Part shown: positions 55,107-64,000 of the stretch, in pieces
Position numbering within the stretch: position 1 is the stretch's first letter
How the letters are laid out: each line of letters starts with the position of its first letter
Source of the DNA: Lanius collurio
Taxonomy: Eukaryota; Chordata; Aves; Passeriformes; Laniidae
Reading direction: 5' to 3'
Assembly: GCA_020086605.1 (NCBI GenBank)
Contig: JACBWW010000003.1
Span: forward strand, 50,936,106-51,000,105
Length of the DNA: 64,000 nucleotides
Made by a program: the position numbers and the translations under genes
Notes under the pieces: model-generated
The model's input: the letters and a program-made list of their open reading frames with translations, nothing else
The model's database searches: none
What the model was told of the DNA's origin: nothing

Positions 55107-58100
55107 TCTGCCTGAGTTTATAACTGAAATGTGAAGTCAAAACCTAGGGAGTGTTTCAAGACCTAAATGAGAAACTTTGTGTTTTTGGAGAAAGCAAATC
55201 TTGCGTAACAATCAGCTTGTCATTTTAGGATCCAAAGTCCTTTACAGAAAATGGGAATGGGAGAAAGGAGGATAAGAACAGGAGGAACAGATGGCTTGGA
55301 GAAATAACTTTGACTTGGTGATTCAATAATGAGAAACCTCACAAAACACAGGATTTTCAGAAGCCTATTTCTGATTGTCTATTATAATTTCTAAACAGCG
55401 CAAGTGGGTGCTAACCATCACGTTTTTTAAAATGACATGTCTGTTCAGGCCCCAAGTATTAAAGCTAAAAGCAGTCTTCCTTCCAAAGTTACATTTAATA
55501 CTTACACTGTTAGAGAGGAATTTGAGGTGTGACAGTCACAACAAGAGAACCACACTGCTCTGACATCATCCCAAACATTTACAAAACCCGGACAGATGTG
55601 GTACAGGTGCTTTACCAGAGCAGTGCTCCTGGAGTGGTCCCACCCTATGTCAATAAAAAAGTTTGTGTTTGCCCATGCAACAATCAGTTAGAGCTGGGCA
55701 AGTCTCATTAGCCAACTGCAGGTCTCAGGGAGGCTTTACCCTTTCACAAACTATAGGTACACATGTATGAATATATGTAACCAAACACATGTACATATAC
55801 TACTCTTCCCATTCCTTCTTTCACTACTCATCCCTTGTTATATGGTCTTTCTCCAATTTCCTGCTTTATTGACATATCCTAGGTGTCACCTCTCAGAAGC
55901 AACAGAACTGTCATCCTTCAATTATTTCCTCTCTGGCCTCCAAAACCAGAAATTCAACACTAAGTAACAACTCAAAGCAATTCCCTCTCACCAAATAGCC
56001 ATATTTTGACAGTCTTTTCATGACTTTCCAAAATAAATTTCTAGTTCCAAACGATTATGAAGAGGTGAGATTTTTTTTTGCCAGAAAATATGTGCAAGTA
56101 CCTGACTTCCAAGTTTGTTTCCCCACACCCCCCTAGAGAATTTATTCACATTTTTCTGACATTAAATCATGTTATCAGAGCAGATGTAATTCAGTTCTAT
56201 CTAAATTTTAACTAGAAAAATTCTGTTTTAAAATTACTATAAATAAACAATTGGATACAAACAGCAAATGGCTTATACCCCCCTCCCCTTTTTTTCAGTA
56301 AAACAGATTTTTCAGGGATTCTGTTTTTAAACATGTGGAATAATCACCCAGTTCTGCAGCCATGAATACAAACAGAAGAAACACAAAACAAAATATAGTG
56401 AGAATTGCAAAGACTTTTTTATTTGTGTTCTAAACAAAGTTATGGAAAGAGAAATCACTGAGAGAAATCCAGAATCTTTGAACTTTGTATCTGTGTACAC
56501 ACTGGTGAACACAAATACTTCAGTCAATACAGATACGCTTGCTTGAGAGAGCAATGGCTTATATCCAAAGGAACATAAGAAGAGGAAAGTGAGAAATATG
56601 GATTACAGATATGTGAACAGGGCCTAATAGTGAACCCTTGTACAGGAAGATGTTTTGTAAAAGATTTTTTTGGAGTTCTTGATCCTAGTCTGATCCTAAT
56701 GAGCTCTTTCCCTGAAATATATCAGAATATTTCAGGATGGAAACTTGGCCATGGTCACACTGAATTCCCACGGTTTCCTTGTCCAGATCTCTCTGTCTCT
56801 TACTGCCAACAAGTGAAACATGTATCAGGGACACAGACATTTATGCAGTTGTTCTGTTAGGATGATTTTCCTATTGATTTTTAGAGCTACAAAACAGGAA
56901 AATGCAGTGGAGGGTGAGAAACGTAGGTAAAAAAAAAGGAACAAGCCACTAAAACCAAAAAACCACAAGCCCAAGAGAAAAAAAGGCCTAGTCCCCACAA
57001 CTGGCCATGTTTGAAGACTGAGAAAGCAGCTTTTTTATCATGCAGAGATTAGAGTAAAAATGACACCTTCATTATTTATATAACTTATAATATATTTATA
57101 TAGCTGTATGATAAAATGACCAAATAAATGGACATGCAAGATTTTGCTATTGTCCTACCAAAGTATTGCAATCTTGTCCTAAGAAGTAAACCTTATAGAA
57201 AACAAAATTTTTCAGAAAATTTGCCACCATTCAGTCTCCTCCTTGGGACAGTAACATGTATTGGAAAGCTTGTAAGTGACAATTGTAATGTAGATTTTTT
57301 TCTTCTGGTATTTGGAATAACCAGAATCCCAGACTAATTTCAGCTATTTTAATGACAGCTTTTTTTTTGGACAAGATTTGATGATTAATTATTGGAGCAG
57401 CTGGAGTCACACTTTTCTTAGAGAGGAAAAAAAAATCTTTTTTACTCTTTCATCAATTTAATCACATTACAGTCAAATTATTTTACTTATTGGAGAACTA
57501 TGAATTTCTTTGAAGACCACAGATGTGGTCTTATCATTCAACTTTGGGTTTAGGTGATTAAAAAGACTGCTATACTGACGCCATATGTTTATAATCAAAA
57601 TCAACAGCTTAAGCTATTTAGCAGTCTGTATTAAATTGGTCATTATTATATTCAAACCCATCATTAATATTTGAGCCAAAACTAATCATTTTTATTGAAA
57701 AAAAAATCTAAAAACAGCACTGAAAAAGTGACTTCAAATCATATGAAGCAACCAAATTCTTTAAATTTCCTTTCAAAAAATCTATTGAATAGTTTGAGGT
57801 CCTTTAAATGTCACCCTATGGTGACTTTTTTATTGGCATCTGCTCGCTTGGCAAGCATGTTAAGCACTGAATCAATGAATGAAATACTCCCCATCTGTGA
57901 GTTTGAGTACAGAAAACCTTCTAGTCCTTCCTCTCAGAACCTAGGAGAGATTCATAGTTAAGCAAAAAGTGATGAGAAATGACCTTCTGGTAGTTCTGTA
58001 ATTTATAGAGTTAGCATCTGAATGATACAAACTTGTCCTTGAATTAGAAAAGCAAACCAGAAGTTAATAGTTATACAAATAATGCTCACCTCTATTCTTC

Positions 58101-61100
58101 AAAACATCTTAGATTACAAGCTCCAGCTGTTGTATGGAAAGCCTGTAGCACAGCAATCCATGTGTACATGAAGTTATGATAAAAACCATTTTCACTATCT
58201 AGCAGGCATGTTTGATATACAATATTTCGCTACTTGAAATATTTCAATAAAAGTAGTTAGTATAATTCCTCTGTGTTTGAAATAAAATGAAAAATAAAAA
58301 TATTTGGCACAACCTTATTAAAAGTAGGAAAATATTCTTCAAAGGAATGAATTCTTACATTAATGAGTAAATAATTTCATATTTTGTACATATAACTTAA
58401 ATTCTTGTACTGTAATGATGTTTGTATGGAATTCTGAAAGTATTTATATTTTTAATAGCACATTTAGGTACATATATTATGTATTCTGGAGAAGAGAATA
58501 CTTAATACTCACTAAAGTCCCTCCCAAAACCACAAAAAAAGGTATTTCCAGCATATAACCAATCCTGCCTTTCATTTTCCTTTTTCAGGTGGGAACATAA
58601 CTCTATTACGTATTCATTCTGAAGACAGACTATAGGCCATGGCTTCCTGTTCCTGCAGAAAAACTAAAATAGTGCAGTCCATCACCTGAGATTCTTCTTA
58701 AGTATTTGTCCAACAACACTTAAAGAAGGAGAGATATCACTGTCAAATGTACACTTAATAATAAGAAACACATTTTCTTCAGCTCCAGCATTAGGTTTAA
58801 AATATTTGAGGGTGAGGAACTACTAAGAATAGCTTGAATTTGAATCATCCAATCTCAAGCCACTAAATGGTTGCTCACTGAAACATATCTGAAATTGCCA
58901 GCTTTACCACATATGCATAAGATGAAATCATGAAGTGTGTGCATTGTCATTGCAGGATGGATGGTGATCACATATGCAGCAACGCTCTCTAATTTATTTA
59001 ACCCATGGTAGCTGCCAGAACAAATGTGATAAAATAAGGCTGTGCTGTTTATATTCCATTACAAATAAATTATCTTATTCCAAAAATTGCGGATAGATGT
59101 TTTAGATGGGATGGATCACATCATGGGAATATGTATCTCTCTTTGTTGATTACAGCAAGGATCAGAATGGCCTAGACAAAGTATCTATTTAATTAGGAGT
59201 ATAACTAAAACAAGCATATGTATTCCAGCATAGGACTCAGTTATGTGTATACACACCTACTGGCTTTGCATGCAAGCCTAAAATTTATACACACATAAAT
59301 CTGCTGTATTTAAGGGCAGCACCTCAAGGCAAGGTACACTCACAGATTTAGATAATCCTCACTTGGATAATACAAATTAAAACACAAATCCTGTCACTGT
59401 ATCTGACTCCAAAAGTCCAGAACCTACATTTATGGATGAAGAATTTTTTTTTTTTTAATTAAGATTTTCATGCCCATTTAGTATGTAGAAGATAGACTTC
59501 TAAGTTTTTTTTTTCTGGCTCAACACCTGTACATTCTTTTCTTGCTAAATTGCACAGAATACAATGAATTAGATTTTGCCCATTTTTATTGTATTCATTA
59601 TATAGCTACACAATCTTCTTATTTTAAGGAAGAAATGAACCATGCTTTTCTATGGTTAATTTCATGCATTGTAAATTTCAGAAAAAAAATTGTTCATTTT
59701 TCATATTTAATCAAAATAATAGTGGAAAATAAATTCATACTTATTCAGTGCACACTGAATAAATACTGAGAATATTCAATTTTTGTTGTGGTAGGAGTGT
59801 GCATTAATTTGTTTCAAGCACAATGCACACAACCTACATATTTTTCTTGCTCTAAGCAACTTGACTCCATTCTTAACCCTCTTCCATGCTCTTCATCAAC
59901 TCTCAAAATTAAATTTAAAGAAGAGTCAAATGAAAAGACATATACCTACCACATTAAGTCCACTCAGAGAACTTTCAAATAAAAATAATTCTGGCAACGA
60001 GATAAATTAACAAAGCAGCCCTTACACCAATGTTGTGAATGCTTCCATACTGATAATACATCATTAAAAACAATTACTTCAGCAACTGTAATTAAATATT
60101 ACATGTAAATATTACCTTTTTTAAGCATATTATCTCTGGAATGAAAAGTGTGCCTGATATCCTTTGCAAAATGATCTCTCAGTTCTGGCCAGGGTTTTGG
60201 AAGTCTATAATAGATGAAACTCCTGCTTATGTACTTTTGAATGAAACTTAGTTAGCTGACTGCAGAAAATTGAAGAAAAGGACTTTTTAATGCTGAGGTC
60301 TTAAAGGTCAGTTTTAAGAATTTACTAAGAATCATTCTAATGTTTGCAGATACTACTACAAAATTCTCTGAAAATATTGCAATAACAGAATGGTGTTAAG
60401 AGAAATGACAACATGGCAACACAGTTAAAAGAATGCCAAAAAAAGGATGAGGTCGGAATTTTTTATCATCTATTGGTATTACTTACACAGCAGGTACTTC
60501 TACCAATTAATAACAACAAATACTTGTACCTACAGCCTCGGGATTCCACAATGTTCCCACTGTACTTTAGAAAACTGAGAAAACAAACTAAAAAACAGAA
60601 TTACCAGACTACTAATCTAACTAGTTTTTATGCTCAACTAAATTGGATTTCATTACATTTCTGGATTAAGTGATACATGTTTTACAAACACTTTTTATAT
60701 GAAGTGCCTTGTGATAGAGTCAGTTTTTCTGCTTTTAAGCAAAAATTTTGTGAAGAAATACAAAAAGTAGAGAAGATTTTTTTCTTTAAAAAATCCTTCT
60801 ATGGTTATCTAAAAAAAAAAAAAAGTGGAAATAAATGGTTACTTTTCTTAGAAGTCATTTTGATTTGAAGTCATTCTTTTTTTTGGGAAGAAAAGGTGAG
60901 CTGACTTAGTTTTTATAAAATACATGGTACAAGCTGGATCACTGTCTCTTTCTTCTGAAATAGAGTCTTGAACCTTTATACAATTGGACACAAGTATTTG
61001 GAGCAGTCTATGTGGTTTTGCTCCATCTTGCTGACAAGTAATCATTGTTTGAACAGTGCAGTCTCACAGACCTTGAAGTGGTTGCTTATATAAAAAGAGG

Positions 61101-64000
61101 TTAGGAGCAGAATCAGGTTCCTGCCTATGGCAGCATTTCGATATTTTCTATCACACTCTTTAATTTCTATCTCCCCATCAGCAAAGTATTGCTTAATTCA
61201 ATAATTGTTTAGTTTACATTTTAAAATATTGACGCTAGCTATTCAGCCAGACATTTCCATCCATTTTAACTTAAGATGGAGAGTTAAATCCTCCATATTT
61301 TAAAAATGTCAGTCCATATGCATCTGCCACTTTTCTTAAATTATATTAAGATGTAACAAGCAGTGATGATGGATTCAAGTTATTAAAGCAAATGTTTTAC
61401 TATAACGCAGCTAAGTATTATCATAAATACCATTTGGTTCTGATTCCCTCTTGATGTGAGGCTGTCATTTGGCTCATTCTGCTACTTATGATCTGTCCTT
61501 GCCCATCTTATTATTTCCAAATATAAACTTTTTGAAATCAAATCAAACAGTACTGAAATAACTGTGACAGGACTATTAAGTGTCTAACAATTCTAGATGG
61601 AGTGAGCTGTCTAACAGAAAACACATGTTGACACTATTGTTTGCTCAATGTTTATCTTCACTGGCAGAATAAAATCTGTAGGTTTATCTTCCAGTAATTG
61701 GCAAAAAATATTCTTTCGAGGATATTATTAATAATAATAACCCCAAAGTTCAGCTGTTTGGTTCTTTCTTTGTGATGTTGCTAATATTGAATAACTAAGG
61801 AATATCTCCTAGAAACTCAAGAAAAGACATAAGCAAAAGCTCAAAATGGCATAAATGTGTCTGTGAATATAAGCCAATTATTCAAGAATTGAAGGGAACA
61901 GTGGAATTTAATTTCCCTGTTTACTGGATCTACCTTTATTGCCAAAATTCTAAGAAATCTTGTCCCAAAATTTCATTCTTATCAATAAAATTCTTGCAAT
62001 TTTTTAATCTTATATTTTCCTTTAGATGCATAGCAAATGTTTCCATGGAAACTAGAAATCTTTCCAAATAATTTTTTAGTTTCTTGGTAAGAAAATATAT
62101 TTCTGATTTAAATTTCATAATTTTTGATGGCAACTGAGAATATATACTTATTTTCTGATAGCATAGGTCAAAGCCACACTTACATACCTTACTGTGTATG
62201 TTCAATCTTTTTGCTCTAACAAAAAAGAAAGCCATTTGCTAAGGCTAGTTGATACAAAATCTATTTTACTGTTAAAAACATTAATTTAGAAGAATAGATG
62301 ACACTATTATACAGAGCAGAGCATACAAATTAGGTCATGTCCATCAGGGGAAAAAAAAATCTCAAGCATCTGCATTTTAATTGTAACTAAGGCTATATTT
62401 CAGGGTTGAACAATTAACAATCATTACACCACTTTAAAATATCAGTGGGAGCATGTCAAAGAAGCTGAGTCTTCCATGTTTACAAAAGATTTTGCCTGTG
62501 GCACACTATGTGCTTTTGTGAATCATTTATCTTGTAGCTTAAACCTGTCATGGTATGAAATATTACAACTGTGATTCTGCATGACAGAATAATGAAACAC
62601 TGGGAAAAAGTCCACATTGAAATGACTTTTCCACTGAATTTTTGACTTGAGAACCTGAGACGCTGCAGATGAAATAGGTTTTCTTTTCAGTCCATCAAAT
62701 CCAGGCCAATGAGTTCCCTTCCACACACTGAATATGCTATTACATTGTTTGTGGGTTTTGTCTATATTGACCAGGTTTTCACTTTTTTTTTTTCTCTAAC
62801 TGTCCTTTGCTATAAGTTCTCATTTGCTGTATCAGATGCCAAAACAGTTTTTGAAGATTTTCCATTCAACAAATATTTGATTCCTGTATTTCACATTGAA
62901 AGTTGGAGCCATAGAGAAGGTTATGGATTTGTTCATGTTTTCTTTAGGAAAAATACTTTAAATTATCTTCATGTCAGCAGCTTTTCTGGAGTACCCCTTC
63001 CTTCTCAAAAAGGTTATTTTGACTCTTTGTTGTTGTGAATCATCTCTATCAAATCTACATGATGTTATGTATACTACCAAGTGAATTGAATACGAAATCG
63101 GGTGTTTTTCCAAAAAATCCAGATTGTTTTTGTAACCATCTTGTTGGGAAGCAATCCCTACATATCAAGCATTGCAAGTGAAGACTCTTTTCTTAATGCA
63201 ATGTTGTCTATCAGGACCAAGTTACAGGAAAAAAGTTCTTACTGCCTAAAATTGATCTGAAAGACCTCAGAACTACAATTTTATGGCTATTCATCTCTGC
63301 AACTGCACTTAAATATATTTTGATGAGTGACAGGTAAAAGTTATTAGATAAAACACATTCATTACTCATATTGTAAAATTTTAGATCGAGACAAATAATT
63401 TTATTGAATGTAAAAAACATCAGTTAAATCAATTGTTAAAATTACTTTGCCTTTCTTAATGGTTTTTACTGGAATTATTCTAGTAATGATAGATTAGAGG
63501 AAGTGCACAGGTCAGGAAAAAAATCTATATTAATAACTTACAAAAAAAATTGTTCACCAGTGTACAATTCAAAGAAATATTCAGATTTTAACATCTGAGC
63601 TTTTGGGTTCAAGGAATTCTGCTTCCAATTACTGTAGGAGTATCATCAAAAAAACAGCTAAAATGGAAATATTTGTTTTAGCACTTGTTTCAATGTGTCA
63701 CATCATCCTTATTTTGAGTGGTTATTACCAGATGTTTCTACCTTTCTCTTTCAACACACAGGCATTTTTGTTTTCTGTATGCAAAAACAATGGTCCAATT
63801 GAGACTCATGATATACTCTACAGGTACCTGAACTAATTGCCAAAATACACAATTTAAATATAAGGAAAAAAAGTAAAGGTGTATCCCAAGGTAAGAGATG
63901 CAAAAAGTTTAGATAGTCTATCATATTTATATTCCACAATATGTCACCAAATCCTTGTATGCTAAGGTTAAACATATCTAAACCATGTTTTAGCATCAGC

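Larger units (their letters stand above)
41565..64000 (-). other. Large intron (partial, more than 22.4 kb) upstream of exon 1
   Basis: I found no CUB or sushi exon here: no open minus-strand segment with the SPG(Y/F)P signature or sushi cysteine spacing. Recognisable content is a 30-base A run at 41689-41718, a nested CR1 and LTR cluster at 45092-47176, a solo LTR at 52088-52495 and palindromes at 55020-55106. The rest (41719-45091, 47177-52087, 52496-55019 and 55107-64000) is AT-rich with short A or T runs and chance ORFs. A very short or diverged exon could have been missed. Confidence 0.7.

Noticed and set aside
55529..55711. 60-residue plus-strand ORF in a relatively GC-rich stretch, considered as an exon
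   Set aside because: No CUB, sushi or other motif, wrong strand for CSMD3 and no convincing splice context.

Overview
The window is vertebrate genomic DNA, AT-rich and almost entirely intronic, and is best explained as one internal piece of a very large gene on the minus strand. Eighteen short exons between positions 2066 and 41564 read, from high to low coordinate, as one uninterrupted frame (2461 coding bases, 820 codons plus one base). Every exon is bounded by an AG acceptor and a GT donor, and every exon-exon phase agrees. The product is a chain of alternating CUB and sushi (CCP) domains. Its sequence matches CSMD3 (CUB and Sushi multiple domains 3) better than the paralogues CSMD1 and CSMD2, judged from remembered family sequences. 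The last CUB domain of such proteins is followed by a run of tandem sushi domains. The window ends at the first of these, so it covers the end of the CUB/sushi alternating part, about CUB 10 to CUB 14 by inferred numbering. No start codon, stop codon, promoter or UTR is present; the gene continues past both ends.

The organism is very probably a bird. The interspersed repeats are CR1 LINE fragments, some with the typical ATTCTATG-type 3' end, and LTRs resembling avian endogenous retroviruses. There are no Alu, L1 or B1 type mammalian repeats. I cannot fix the species.

Layout: 1-2065 is intron with a hexanucleotide microsatellite and a CR1 tail. 2066-20586 holds ten exons (CUB 12 second half, sushi 12, CUB 13, sushi 13, CUB 14 and the following sushi). 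20587-41564 holds eight more (CUB 10 second half through CUB 12 first half) with CR1 copies and two LTRs in the introns. 41565-64000 is exon-free and is read as one intron longer than 22 kb. It carries a nested repeat cluster at 45.1-47.2 kb (an old minus-strand CR1 body interrupted by one LTR and abutted by another), a further LTR at 52.1 kb and a cluster of palindromes near 55.05 kb.

I found no RNA gene, CRISPR, operon, second protein-coding gene or new biological system. The points worth a second look are repeat-insertion history, exon architecture, a weak splice donor and one CUB domain that lacks a likely calcium ligand.
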